The position numbers and the translations under genes were made by a program. The notes under the pieces were generated by a model, which had not been told where the DNA came from, searched no databases, and saw only the letters and a list, made by a program, of their open reading frames with translations. A stretch of DNA of 64,000 bases from Rhizobium sp. 16-449-1b (GTDB lineage Bacteria > Pseudomonadota > Alphaproteobacteria > Rhizobiales > Rhizobiaceae). Shown here one piece after another: positions 27,802-36,314 of the stretch; positions within the stretch are counted from its first letter, which is position 1; every line of letters begins with the position of its first letter. The stretch covers positions 372,001-436,000 of the forward strand of contig NZ_JAGHMH010000002.1 of the NCBI RefSeq assembly GCF_017741935.1, written 5' to 3'.

Positions 27802-27897
27802 GGCGTCGCAGGTGAGAATGGATTTGCATTTTGCCGCATAAGCGCGCCTGCTGATTGGCGTCACATCGATTGATGTGGCCCAACCAGGGAGCTTGAA

Positions 27898-28041
27898 ATG
27901 GCAAAGGGTCAACTCCGCGGCACGCGTGAAGCGCGCAAGCCGAAGAAAGACAAGTCCGCTCCGGCAGTCGCCTCGCAGCCGGGCTCGCAGGTCAAACAGG
28001 CCGCGAGCACCGTACCTTCAGGAAAGGGCGCTAGGCCCTGA
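27898..28041 (+). CDS. Very small basic protein (47 aa), unknown function
   Basis: The reading frame begins ATG after AGGGAGC and encodes MAKGQLRGTREARKPKKDKS, then an Ala/Ser/Gln-rich tail ending GARP. It is strongly basic in the first 19 residues and looks disordered. Similar short lysine-rich proteins beginning MAKGQ appear to be common in alphaproteobacteria as far as I recall, but no function is known to me. It lies between the EamA exporter and the convergent pgi terminator. Confidence 0.6.
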   Translation: MAKGQLRGTREARKPKKDKSAPAVASQPGSQVKQAASTVPSGKGARP

Positions 28042-28085
28042 CCGCCACCGAGCGGTGGTGCTGAGGGAAGTCATATCAGCCAAAT

Positions 28086-28120
28086 AGAAAACGCTCCCGC
28101 GGCGGTCACCACGGGAGCGT
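28086..28120 (-). terminator. Rho-independent terminator of pgi
   Basis: ACGCTCCCG (28091-28099) and CGGGAGCGT (28112-28120) form a perfect 9-bp stem. On the minus strand the stem is followed by TTTTCTATTT, the usual U-rich tail, 20 bases after the pgi stop. Confidence 0.8.
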
Positions 28121-28139
28121 CTGTTGAACGTTGCGCTCG

Positions 28140-29765
28140 TTACTTCGCGAGCTTCGCCAGCTCGGCGACAAGGCCCTGCGTCGACGAATCGTGGCCGGCA
28201 GCGCTTTCCTTGCCTTCGATGACGGGCAGCAGGCCGGTCGCTAGTTCCTTGCCGAGCTCGACGCCCCACTGGTCGAAGGAGTTGATGCGGAACAGCACGC
28301 CTTCGACGAAGACGCGGTGTTCATAAAGCGCCACGAGGCGGCCGAAGGCGAACGGCGTCAGCTTGTCATAGACGAAGGTGATCGACGGGCGGTTGCCGGT
28401 GAAGACGCGGTGCGGCGCGATGAAATCGGCCTGCTTGTCGTCCATGCCCTTGTCGGTCAGCTGCTTCTTGGCTTCCTCGAAGGTGCGGCCCTTCATCAGC
28501 GCTTCCGACTGCGCGATGCAGTTTGCCATCAGGAGCTGGTGCTGGTGGCGCAGCTCCGGCTCGAAGCCGTTGGCGGCGATCATGAACTCGGCGGGGATCA
28601 CGCTCGTGCCCTGGTGGATCAGCTGGTAGAAGGCGTGCTGGCCGTTGGTGCCGGGCTCGCCCCAGACGACAGGACCGGAATTGCCCTCGACCGGCGTGCC
28701 GTCGATCGTGACGCCCTTGCCGTTCGATTCCATGTCGAGCTGCTGCAGATAGGCCGGGAAGCGCGACAGGCGTTGGTCGTAGGGCAGGATCGCGCGGGTG
28801 GCGTAGCCTAGAACGTTGCGATTGTAGAAGCCGATCAGGCCGAGCAGGATCGGCAGGTTCTTGGCAATCGGCGCCGTGCGGAAGTGGTTGTCGACCGAGT
28901 GCGCGCCATCGAGGAACTTGCCGAAGTTCTCAGGACCGACAGCGATCATCAGCGGCAGGCCGATGGCCGACCAGATCGAGTAGCGACCGCCGACCCAATC
29001 CCAGAAGCCGAACACGCGTTCGCTCTCGATGCCGAAGGCGGCAACCTTGTCGAGCGCCGTCGAAACGGCTGCGAAGTGATGCTGAACGGCGGCTTCACCC
29101 AGCGCATCGGCAACGAACTTGCGCGCCGTCTGGGCGTTCGTCATCGTCTCGATGGTGGTGAAGGTCTTGGACGCGACGATGAACAGCGTCGTTTCCGGCT
29201 GCACCAGCTTCAGGATGTCGGCGATATGCGCGCCATCGATGTTGGAAACGAAGTGCGCACGCGGGCCGTCATGGAAAGGTGCCAGCGCCAGCGTTGCCAT
29301 CACAGGGCCGAGGTCGGAGCCGCCGATGCCGATGTTGATGACGTCGGTGATCTTCTTGCCGGTCGCGCCCTTCAGCGCGCCCGAGCGAATGCCGTCGGCA
29401 AACTTGCCCATGGCGGCGAGTACACCGTTGACGTCAGGCATCACGTCCTTGCCGTCGACGAGAACCGGGGTGTTCGAACGGTTGCGAAGGGCCGTGTGCA
29501 GCACGGCGCGGTTTTCGGTGAAGTTGATCGCCTTGCCCGAGAACATCTCGTCGCGCTTGGCCTCGACACCGCCGGTTTCAGCGAGCTTGACCAGAAGGGC
29601 CAGCACTTCGTCGTTCACCGCCGTCTTCGAGAAATCCATCAGGAGGTCGTCGAGCGAGGCGGTGAAGCGCGAAAAGCGTTTCGGATCGGCCGCGAAGGCA
29701 GCACGGATATCGGTGGCCTTGGTGGCAGCCGCGGTGCTTTTCAGTTGGTCGACGATGGCATTCAT
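28140..29765 (-). CDS. pgi: Glucose-6-phosphate isomerase
   Basis: Pgi interconverts glucose 6-phosphate and fructose 6-phosphate. The 541-aa protein shows the family signatures: [12 protein letters not shown] in the first sugar-isomerase domain, SKTFTTIET for phosphate binding, and [20 protein letters not shown] containing the catalytic Glu and His. In organisms lacking phosphofructokinase, as most rhizobia, it lets fructose carbon reach the Entner-Doudoroff pathway. It is read leftward from an unusually structured 420-base gap. Confidence 0.97.
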   Translation of the reverse strand: MNAIVDQLKSTAAATKATDIRAAFAADPKRFSRFTASLDDLLMDFSKTAVNDEVLALLVKLAETGGVEAKRDEMFSGKAINFTENRAVLHTALRNRSNTPVLVDGKDVMPDVNGVLAAMGKFADGIRSGALKGATGKKITDVINIGIGGSDLGPVMATLALAPFHDGPRAHFVSNIDGAHIADILKLVQPETTLFIVASKTFTTIETMTNAQTARKFVADALGEAAVQHHFAAVSTALDKVAAFGIESERVFGFWDWVGGRYSIWSAIGLPLMIAVGPENFGKFLDGAHSVDNHFRTAPIAKNLPILLGLIGFYNRNVLGYATRAILPYDQRLSRFPAYLQQLDMESNGKGVTIDGTPVEGNSGPVVWGEPGTNGQHAFYQLIHQGTSVIPAEFMIAANGFEPELRHQHQLLMANCIAQSEALMKGRTFEEAKKQLTDKGMDDKQADFIAPHRVFTGNRPSITFVYDKLTPFAFGRLVALYEHRVFVEGVLFRINSFDQWGVELGKELATGLLPVIEGKESAAGHDSSTQGLVAELAKLAK

Positions 29766-29870
29766 GGGAGGCTCCTTTGCAGGGCGTGAGGGTCGCGGAA
29801 ACTATTCGCTTTACCGGGTGCAAATCAAGTTATGTCTGAAACTATTCATAAAAAGGGTGCGCACGTCGCG

Positions 29871-29899
29871 CTTGATGCGCCAGCGCAGTCGGGCTATAT
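29871..29899 (+). promoter_or_regulatory. Rhizobial-consensus promoter in the pgi-fadD gap
   Basis: CTTGAT (29871-29876), 17-base spacer, CTATAT (29894-29899). This is one base from the rhizobial housekeeping consensus CTTGAC-N17-CTATAT. It points away from pgi into a hairpin-rich non-coding stretch, not toward any protein gene on the plus strand until 32158. Confidence 0.65.
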
Positions 29900-29900
29900 T

Positions 29901-30161
29901 GGAGAGGTTGCAGGCGGAGCTGTAACTCCACCTGCTGCGCTTACTTAGGTATGGAATGCGACCCGGACGCTGATTGACCAGCTTGTCCGGGTTCTCCTTA
30001 CCGTAAGCGTGATGCTAAGCGGTCGAAACCACATATCATCACCTCCCGTTCTGATAGCAAGGCTCTTGCCGAAGTCGGCGCGGCCCATCCTCGCCGATAG
30101 GCCGCATTGCCGCGACCTGTGCTGCTTCTGCCTCAAAACAAGCGGATAGCAGCACAGTTTT
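29901..30161 (+). ncRNA. Candidate structured RNA between pgi and fadD
   Basis: Downstream of a consensus promoter the sequence folds into successive hairpins: GCAGGCGGAG/CTCCACCTGC (29910-29935, one mismatch); a 72-base hairpin (29938-30009) built from CGCTTAC/GTAAGCG, GGTA/TACC, GGA/TCC, ACCCGGAC/GTCCGGGT and GCTG/CAGC; TATCA/TGATA (30034-30056) with CCTCCC in its loop; GCGGCC/GGCCGC (30080-30105); and GTGCTGCT/AGCAGCAC (30119-30155) followed by AGTTTT. Strand is not certain: in the first hairpin the mismatch becomes a G-U pair on the minus strand, where it could be part of the pgi leader. I recognise no Rfam family. Confidence 0.45.
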
Positions 30162-30185
30162 GGGTTGTGCTCAATTGCGAAAATA

Positions 30186-31886
30186 TTACGCGCGCAGATC
30201 CTTGCGCAGGATCTTGCCGACCGGCGATTTCGGCAACTCGGTGCGGAACTCGATGAAGCGTGGCCGCTTGTAGTTGGTAAGGTTGGCCACGCAATGCGCC
30301 TTAACATCGGCCTCGGTCAGAGCAGGATCCTTGCGCACCACGAAGAGCTTCACCGCCTCGCCGGAATGCCCGTCGGCCACGCCAACGGCGGCGGCTTCCA
30401 GGATGCCCGGGTGCATCGCCGCCACTTCCTCGATCTCGTTGGGATAGACGTTGAACCCCGAGACGAGGATCATGTCCTTCTTGCGGTCGACGATCTTGGT
30501 GTAGCCGCGGGCATCCATGAAGCCCATGTCGCCGGTGCGGAAATAGCCGTCGGGGGTCATGGCGCGCGCCGTCTCATCCGGCTTGTTCCAGTATCCCGCC
30601 ATCACCTGCGGCCCGCGAATGCAGATCTCGCCGACTTCGCCGAGCGGCAGCGACGCGCCGTCCTCGTTGCGGATATCGAGATCGGTGGAGGAGATCGGCA
30701 GGCCGATCGCGCCGGTGAATTCGGGCGAATCGAAACGATTGGCGGTGGCGACCGGCGACGTCTCGGAAAGCCCGTATCCCTCGGTGATATGGTTGCCGGT
30801 GATCGTCAGCCAGCGCTCGGCCACCGGCCGCTGCACGGCCATGCCGCCGCCCAGCGAAATCACCAGCGAGGAGAAATCGACCTTGGCGAATTCGGGGTTG
30901 TTCATCAGCGCGTTGAACAGCGTGTTGAGCCCGGGGAAGACGTGGACGTTGGATTTCGAGAACTCGCGCACGAGGGCAGGGATGTCGCGCGGATTGGCGA
31001 CGAGGATGTTATGCGCGCCGAGCGACATGCCCATCAGCGAGTTCACCGTCAGCGCGAAGATGTGGTAGAGCGGCAGCGCGCAGAGGAAGTTCAGCACATC
31101 CGGCCGCTGGCGCTTCTCGAAGGCGGATTTCAACCAGAGTTCCAGCTGCAGCTTGTTCGACAAGAGGTTCTTGTGCGTCAGCACCGCACCCTTGGCGATA
31201 CCAGTCGTGCCGCCGGTATATTGCAGGAAGGCGATGTCGCTGCCGACAAGACCTGATGGCTTCAGCGTCGCGCCGTCGCCCTCACCAAGCACCTGCTTGA
31301 AAGTCTTGTGCCGGGGAATAGACCAGGCGGGAACGAGCTTCTTCACCTTGCGCACGAGAAGATTGACGATCAGCCCCTTGGCGCCCAGCATTTCGCCGAG
31401 CGACGTGACGACCACATGGCGCACATCGGTATGGCCGAGCACCTGCTGAACGGTATGGGCGAAGTTTTCCAGAACGAAGATCGCCTTGGCGCCGGCATCG
31501 CGCAGCTGATGCTCCAGTTCGCGCGGCGTATAGAGCGGGTTGACGTTCACTACCACGAGCCCGGCGCGCAGGATGCCGTAGACGGCGATCGGGTTCTGCA
31601 GCACGTTCGGCATCATCACCGCGACGCGATCGCCCTTCTGCAGTCCGCTTGCCTGCAGCCATGCCGCGATCTTGCGCGTCTGGCTTTCCAGTTGGCGGTA
31701 GGTGAGCGTCTTGCCCATGCTGGAAAAGGCGATGCGGTCGGCATAGCGCGCGCATGATTTCTCAAGCAGCTCCGCCAGTGATTCGTATTCCAGCGCCGGA
31801 AGCTCGGCCGGTACGATCGCCGGATAGGTGGCAAGCCACGGCTTGTCGGGCCTTTCACCGCCAGGATGGGCGGAAATGCTGTTCAT
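30186..31886 (-). CDS. fadD: Long-chain fatty acid-CoA ligase
   Basis: FadD activates fatty acids to acyl-CoA for beta-oxidation. The 566-aa protein has the AMP-binding P-loop YTGGTTGIAKGAVLTHKNL, the EGYGLSETSPV motif, the hinge TGDMGFMD...KIVDRKKDMILVSGFNV, and the catalytic Lys near the C-terminus (KSPVGKILRKDLR). The ATG at 31886 follows GGGAGAGAG; longer in-frame sequence upstream is not family-like. A palindrome in its promoter region (32012-32027) resembles one in front of the nitronate monooxygenase gene. Confidence 0.95.
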   Translation of the reverse strand: MNSISAHPGGERPDKPWLATYPAIVPAELPALEYESLAELLEKSCARYADRIAFSSMGKTLTYRQLESQTRKIAAWLQASGLQKGDRVAVMMPNVLQNPIAVYGILRAGLVVVNVNPLYTPRELEHQLRDAGAKAIFVLENFAHTVQQVLGHTDVRHVVVTSLGEMLGAKGLIVNLLVRKVKKLVPAWSIPRHKTFKQVLGEGDGATLKPSGLVGSDIAFLQYTGGTTGIAKGAVLTHKNLLSNKLQLELWLKSAFEKRQRPDVLNFLCALPLYHIFALTVNSLMGMSLGAHNILVANPRDIPALVREFSKSNVHVFPGLNTLFNALMNNPEFAKVDFSSLVISLGGGMAVQRPVAERWLTITGNHITEGYGLSETSPVATANRFDSPEFTGAIGLPISSTDLDIRNEDGASLPLGEVGEICIRGPQVMAGYWNKPDETARAMTPDGYFRTGDMGFMDARGYTKIVDRKKDMILVSGFNVYPNEIEEVAAMHPGILEAAAVGVADGHSGEAVKLFVVRKDPALTEADVKAHCVANLTNYKRPRFIEFRTELPKSPVGKILRKDLRA

Positions 31887-32011
31887 CGTGTCTCTCTCCC
31901 TGTCGCTGCCGGCGGGGCGCCCGTCGAAACTATTGGATGATCCTCCATCCTCCAATACGGCAGCTTATGTCATTGCTCGAATGGTTCAAGCAGCATCAGG
32001 CTACAATAACC

Positions 32012-32027
32012 TTGACGTAAACGTCAA
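32012..32027. promoter_or_regulatory. Palindromic operator upstream of fadD
   Basis: TTGACGT-AA-ACGTCAA is a perfect inverted repeat 126 bases before the fadD start. Read on the fadD strand it is TTGACGTTTACGTCAA. MerR-family regulators of fatty-acid and branched-chain amino-acid breakdown in alphaproteobacteria (LiuR type) bind boxes of this kind, so control by such a regulator is a reasonable inference. Confidence 0.6.
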
Positions 32028-32157
32028 TATTGCGGCGCCCGCCAAAATTGCGGATCAAATTCGGGAACAACGGGCATCGGGCGACGTTTTCAATTCATAC
32101 GCTTGGCACGAGGAGTAGAGGCCAGGCACTAGGAACCAACCGAAAGGGAGTAGAGAC

Positions 32158-32550
32158 ATGCTGCAACAGGACAACGACAAAACCCTCCGTGACCCGAACG
32201 TCAAGGATACGCACTCGCTGATCGCCAGCGACCGCGTGGAAGGCACTCGCGTCTACGGTGCTGATGGCAAGCACATCGGCTCGATCGAGCGCCTGATCCT
32301 CGGCAAGAGGGATGGCCGTGTCGCCTATGCCGTGCTGAGCTTCGGCGGCTTCATGGGCATCGGCCACGATCACTACCCGCTGCCCTGGGATAAGCTGTCC
32401 TACGATACGCAGCTGGATGGCTACCGCATCGACCTGACCAAGGAACAGATCGAAGGCGCGCCAAGCTACGCGGATGATGACGACACCTGGTACAACGACA
32501 ACGGCCGCCGGGTCTACGATTACTACGGCGTGCCGCCCTACTGGATGTAA
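32158..32550 (+). CDS. PRC-barrel domain protein
   Basis: A 130-aa cytoplasmic protein. The PRC-barrel spans residues about 22-95 (LIASDRVEGTRVYGADGKHI ... YAVLSFGGFMGIGHDHYPLP), and the C-terminus is acidic and Tyr-rich (YADDDDTWYNDNG, YYGVPPYWM). Stand-alone PRC-barrel proteins are common and stress-associated in rhizobia; their molecular role is largely unknown. The ATG follows AAGGGAG. A strong two-hairpin terminator region follows. Confidence 0.88.
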   Translation: MLQQDNDKTLRDPNVKDTHSLIASDRVEGTRVYGADGKHIGSIERLILGKRDGRVAYAVLSFGGFMGIGHDHYPLPWDKLSYDTQLDGYRIDLTKEQIEGAPSYADDDDTWYNDNGRRVYDYYGVPPYWM

Positions 32551-32574
32551 GTCTCCCGCGAGGCCGGAACGGAA

Positions 32575-32597
32575 GGGTCCCGCCGCGTGCGGGACCC
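32575..32597. repeat. Perfect GC hairpin after the PRC-barrel gene
   Basis: GGGTCCCGC (32575-32583) and GCGGGACCC (32589-32597) pair perfectly around CGCGT. It lies 24 bases after the stop and just before a second, T-tailed hairpin. Confidence 0.55.
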
Positions 32598-32609
32598 ACC
32601 GACGGCCAC

Positions 32610-32639
32610 AAAAACCTCCGGCGAAAGTCGGAGGTTTTT
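32610..32639. terminator. Bidirectional rho-independent terminator
   Basis: AAAAACCTCCG (32610-32620) and CGGAGGTTTTT (32629-32639) form an 11-bp stem with A/T tails on both strands. It can end both the PRC-barrel transcript and the convergent beta-mannosidase transcript, whose stop is at 32661. Confidence 0.88.
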
Positions 32640-32660
32640 GCATGAGTGCATTGGTCTATC

Positions 32661-35114
32661 TCAACCCGCCGAGACGAGATCGTTGGCCGAGCGCAGCACT
32701 GTCCCCACCACGATATCGGCTACACCGATCGCCGCCTGCGTCTCCACTTCGAACACATGCGTCTCGCCCGGCAGGAGCGTGATCAGCATCGTATCCACCA
32801 CCGCATCCGGATCGAGACGATCAGCCATCAGGCAGAGATCCTTAAGCAGGCTCTCGGCGGTCACCGCAACCGCGTAACCGCTCTCCCGCTTGCTGACCTC
32901 GATCCTCATCTCCGGCTTCGGCAGCTTGAGATCGATATCCTCGACAAAATAGTGAAACGCCCGCCGGTCCAGCATGTCGACGACAATCACTTCATTATTC
33001 GGATCGTCGGCGGTCGCGATATCCTCGGGCAGCGTGAATGCCTTCGCCTCGAACCGGTCGCAAAGCAGCCGCCAGAATTCGAACTCGGCAAGCACGGTCC
33101 CATCAAGCCGCAGCCGCTTGCCAGATATCTTCGCCCGCCAGAACAGTGTCCGCTCGTTGACGGCAACGGCCGCGAGCCCGCCTTCGCGCGGCTGGATCGT
33201 CAGAAGCCTGGGATCGAAAGCGTGTTGCATCGCATACCACAGCGGCTTGCGCCGCCCGGACGAATCCAGCGCCGCCCAGGAGGTCACCGGCCAGCAATCG
33301 TTGAACTGCCAGACGACGGCGCCCTTGCAGATATCGCGGTGCGAGCGCATGTGCTCGACCGCGAAACGGATGGCGCGGGCCTGGTTCAGCTGCGTGGCAA
33401 AGTGCCAGTCGTTCATTGTTTGCGGCTCGGGCAGATGGCCGGCCAGCCCACGGATCAGCTTGTCGTTGCCCTGCGTCGCCTTCTGATGATGGAAGACGCC
33501 GTTGGAAATAGGCGTCAGCGGCGCGTCGTGCACGCTCTCTTCCAGTGTCGCCCAGTTGGGCGGCGCCTGCCAGCCGAATTCGGAGCAGAAGCGCGGGATG
33601 TAGTTGCGGTAGACCTCGTAGCCCACGTCGTTCCACACATCCCAGATGTGCTTGCACCCATGCGCATCGGCATTCGGCTCGATCTCCATCGTGCCGGAAT
33701 AGGGGCTGCCGGGATAGTAGGGTCGCTCGGGATCGAGCTCGGCGCAGAGCCTCGGCAGGATATCGAGATAATAGCCAAGCCCCCAGCTCTCACCCTCCTT
33801 GATGATCGGCCGCCAGCCCCACTCGTCGAAACCCCAGATATTCTCGTTGTTGCCGTTCCAGACGATCAGCGAAGGATGCGGCATTAGCCGCGCGACGTTG
33901 TCGCGCACCTCCGCTTCGACCTCGCCACGGAGCGGCTCTTCCTCAGGATAGGAGGCGCAGGCAAACAGGAAATCCTGCCACACCAGCATGCCCACGCGGT
34001 CGCACTCCTCGTAAAACTCATCCCGCTCGAAGATGCCGCCGCCCCATACCCGCAATAGGTTGATGTTGGCGGCCTTCGCTTCGTCGATCCGCGAGGCGTA
34101 GCGCTCGGCGGTGACCCGCGAGGGGAAGCAATCGTCGGGGATCCAGTTGGCGCCGCAGAGAAACAGCGGCACGTCGTTGATCACAAACGTGAAGGCCGAT
34201 CCATGCTCGTCTGCGGAAGTGTCGAGCCGCACCGAACGGAAGCCGATCTGCTTGACGTATTCGTCGAGCAGTTCATCGCTCTCGCACTCGCGCAGTTCGA
34301 CCCGCAGCGGATAAAGCGGCTGCGCGCCGAGATGATGCGGCCACCAGATCTGCGGCGAGGGCACGCGTACCTGGAAGCTGACCTCGTCGCTCCCGGCCTT
34401 CACGATCTCGCTATGCGTGACGCCTCCGATGCTGGCTGTGATGCGGCAGTCGCCGGCGTCACCAGCGCGCGCGATCTTTGCCCGCACCGTCACCAGCCCG
34501 TCTCCACCCGCAAGCGTCGCCGACACAAGCGCTTCGGCCAGCCGCGCCTTCGCCCAGCGCTCCAGCCGCACCGGCTTCCAGATCCCCGCCGTCACCAACG
34601 TCGGACCCCAGTCCCAGCCGAAATTGCACGCCATCTTGCGCATCAGGTTGCCGGGGCCGGGATAGTTGTTCGGCCGATAGCCGTAATGCGCTTCCATCTC
34701 CGCGCCGTAGGCGTAAGCCGAGCGGAAGGTCACGACCAGCTCGTTGCCCTCGGCCTTCAAGCGATCGGAAACGTCGAAGCGGTAGGTCCGGTGCATGTTG
34801 AACGTCTGGCCAATCTCTTCGCCATTGAGCGAGATCGTCGCCACCGTATCCAGCCCGTCGAAGACAAGCTCCTGCACGAGATCGGCATCGGGTGATGCGT
34901 CGAAGCGGCAGTGATAGATCCAGTCTTCGCGGCCGATCCAGTCATTGGTGATCTCGTTGACATCGACATAGGGGTCGGGGATCAACCGGCTTGCCAGCAG
35001 GTCCAGATGCACGCATCCCGGCACATGCGCCGGCACCGTTTTCGGCAGATCCGGCTTTCCTGCAACGTTACAGTTGAGGGTCCAGCCGGTATGCAGGTCT
35101 GTCTTGGAAATCAT
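32661..35114 (-). CDS. Beta-mannosidase (glycoside hydrolase family 2)
   Basis: An 817-aa enzyme removing terminal beta-mannose from oligosaccharides. The N-terminal sugar-binding domain (LHTGWTLNCNVAGKPDLPKT ... VPGCVHLDLL) and the immunoglobulin-like domain precede a TIM barrel with RVWGGGIFERDEFYEECDR. The acid/base Glu is in WNGNNENIWG and the nucleophile Glu in FCSEFGWQAP, both as in GH2 beta-mannosidases. No signal peptide is visible, so it acts in the cytoplasm on imported glycans. It is 9 bases upstream... of a glyoxalase gene's end on the same strand and may be cotranscribed with it. Confidence 0.92.
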   Translation of the reverse strand: MISKTDLHTGWTLNCNVAGKPDLPKTVPAHVPGCVHLDLLASRLIPDPYVDVNEITNDWIGREDWIYHCRFDASPDADLVQELVFDGLDTVATISLNGEEIGQTFNMHRTYRFDVSDRLKAEGNELVVTFRSAYAYGAEMEAHYGYRPNNYPGPGNLMRKMACNFGWDWGPTLVTAGIWKPVRLERWAKARLAEALVSATLAGGDGLVTVRAKIARAGDAGDCRITASIGGVTHSEIVKAGSDEVSFQVRVPSPQIWWPHHLGAQPLYPLRVELRECESDELLDEYVKQIGFRSVRLDTSADEHGSAFTFVINDVPLFLCGANWIPDDCFPSRVTAERYASRIDEAKAANINLLRVWGGGIFERDEFYEECDRVGMLVWQDFLFACASYPEEEPLRGEVEAEVRDNVARLMPHPSLIVWNGNNENIWGFDEWGWRPIIKEGESWGLGYYLDILPRLCAELDPERPYYPGSPYSGTMEIEPNADAHGCKHIWDVWNDVGYEVYRNYIPRFCSEFGWQAPPNWATLEESVHDAPLTPISNGVFHHQKATQGNDKLIRGLAGHLPEPQTMNDWHFATQLNQARAIRFAVEHMRSHRDICKGAVVWQFNDCWPVTSWAALDSSGRRKPLWYAMQHAFDPRLLTIQPREGGLAAVAVNERTLFWRAKISGKRLRLDGTVLAEFEFWRLLCDRFEAKAFTLPEDIATADDPNNEVIVVDMLDRRAFHYFVEDIDLKLPKPEMRIEVSKRESGYAVAVTAESLLKDLCLMADRLDPDAVVDTMLITLLPGETHVFEVETQAAIGVADIVVGTVLRSANDLVSAG

Positions 35115-35123
35115 CGGGGTCTC

Positions 35124-35519
35124 TTAGAGATAGCGGCCGTGGCGCTGCAGGACTTCGATCTTGTAGCCGTCGGGATCGGTGATGAAGAAGAACAGGGCAA
35201 GCAGCTTGCCGTCGCGGTTGAGCTCCGTGAGCTTGCCGGGATTGAGACCGGCTTCCGTCAGCCGCTTGTGCTCGACGGCAACCTCATCGACTGACACCGC
35301 CAGATGCCCATAACCGTCGCCGAGATTATAGGGTTCAACGCGGCCCTTATTGATGGTCAGCTCCAGCTCGAAGCCGGTCTCTCGGTTGCTGAGATAGATC
35401 AGTGTGAAGGTGTCGAAATCGATGCGGTCGGCGACCTCGAGCCCGAAGACCTTGCCGTAGAATTCGACCGAGCGCGCTTCGTTAAGAACGCGGATCATCG
35501 AGTGAATCATCTTGGCCAA
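35124..35519 (-). CDS. Glyoxalase I-like (VOC) protein
   Basis: A 131-aa VOC protein close to lactoylglutathione lyase: MIHSMIRVLNEARSVEFYGK at the start, FELELTINKG, and the final FFITDPDGYKIEVLQR with the Glu metal ligand; His ligands are in the first strand and in GYGHLAVSV. GloA detoxifies methylglyoxal as its glutathione adduct. I chose the TTG at 35519 because GGAGG lies five bases upstream; an ATG at 35531 is in frame but that GGAGG would then be inside the gene. The beta-mannosidase gene follows 9 bases after its stop. Confidence 0.83.
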   Translation of the reverse strand: MAKMIHSMIRVLNEARSVEFYGKVFGLEVADRIDFDTFTLIYLSNRETGFELELTINKGRVEPYNLGDGYGHLAVSVDEVAVEHKRLTEAGLNPGKLTELNRDGKLLALFFFITDPDGYKIEVLQRHGRYL

Positions 35520-35564
35520 GGCTGCCTCCATCGTGCGTATCAGGCCGCTTTGGTAGCTGCTGCC

Positions 35565-36314
35565 TTAGGCGGTGCGCAAGCCCATTCTTCGCGTCATCGC
35601 GCTTTCCACCAATCCCACCGCGTCATAGATCAGGAGCGCCATCAGCCCGACGATCAGGCCGCCCTGCAGGATGAAGGCGGTGTTATCCGATATCAGCCCG
35701 GCGATAATCACTTCGCCCAGCCCCTTGGCGGCCACCGTCGAGCCGATCGTCGCCGTTCCGATGTTGATCACGGTCGCCACCTTCACGCCCTCGATGATCA
35801 GCGGCAGCGCCAGGGGCAGTTCCACCTGGAACAGCCGCTGCGTCGGGTTCATGCCCATGCCGTCGGCGGCATCGAGCACGGCGGGGGAGACCTGGCGCAG
35901 GCCAGAGATGGTGTTTTCGAAGATCGGCAGCAGCCCGTAGAGAAACAGCGCCACCAGCGTCGGCCCGGCACCGAAGCCCATGGCCGGCACTGCCAGCGCC
36001 AGCACAGCGACCGGCGGAAAGGTCTGTCCGGCATTGGCGATGGCGCGCGACAGCGGCAGGAAATCGGCGCCGCTCCGCCGCGTCACGAAGACGCCGCCCA
36101 GAATGGCGACCACGGCGCTCCCGACAATCGAGATCAGCACCAGCTGCAGATGCCCGAGCGCAAGAAGCGGCAGGCTGCTTTGGGTATAGACGGCGGGCGC
36201 GTTGTTCTTGGTGAGCGGCGTCAGCAGGAAGGACAGCCACTCCGTCCGGAACAACAGGATCAGGAGCAGCGCCAGCGCCGCGACGCGAAAGAGATTGGCG
36301 GTGAGGAGCTTCAT
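35565..36314 (-). CDS. Osmoprotectant-type ABC importer, short permease (YehW-like)
   Basis: A 249-aa permease with about six membrane helices and the inner-membrane permease loop ATIGSTVAAKGLGEVIIAGL near the C-terminus. It overlaps the ATPase gene upstream by four bases (ATGA). The operon order, binding protein, long permease, ATPase, short permease, is the same as osmF-yehY-yehX-yehW of enteric bacteria, so quaternary amines are likely substrates, at low affinity. Confidence 0.88.
   Translation of the reverse strand: MKLLTANLFRVAALALLLILLFRTEWLSFLLTPLTKNNAPAVYTQSSLPLLALGHLQLVLISIVGSAVVAILGGVFVTRRSGADFLPLSRAIANAGQTFPPVAVLALAVPAMGFGAGPTLVALFLYGLLPIFENTISGLRQVSPAVLDAADGMGMNPTQRLFQVELPLALPLIIEGVKVATVINIGTATIGSTVAAKGLGEVIIAGLISDNTAFILQGGLIVGLMALLIYDAVGLVESAMTRRMGLRTA

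Noticed and set aside
29938..30009. Reading the large hairpin in the pgi-fadD gap as SRP (4.5S) RNA or 6S RNA
   Set aside because: The SRP apical motif with GGAAG is absent, and 6S RNA would show a large central bubble and normally lies near zapA, which is not here.
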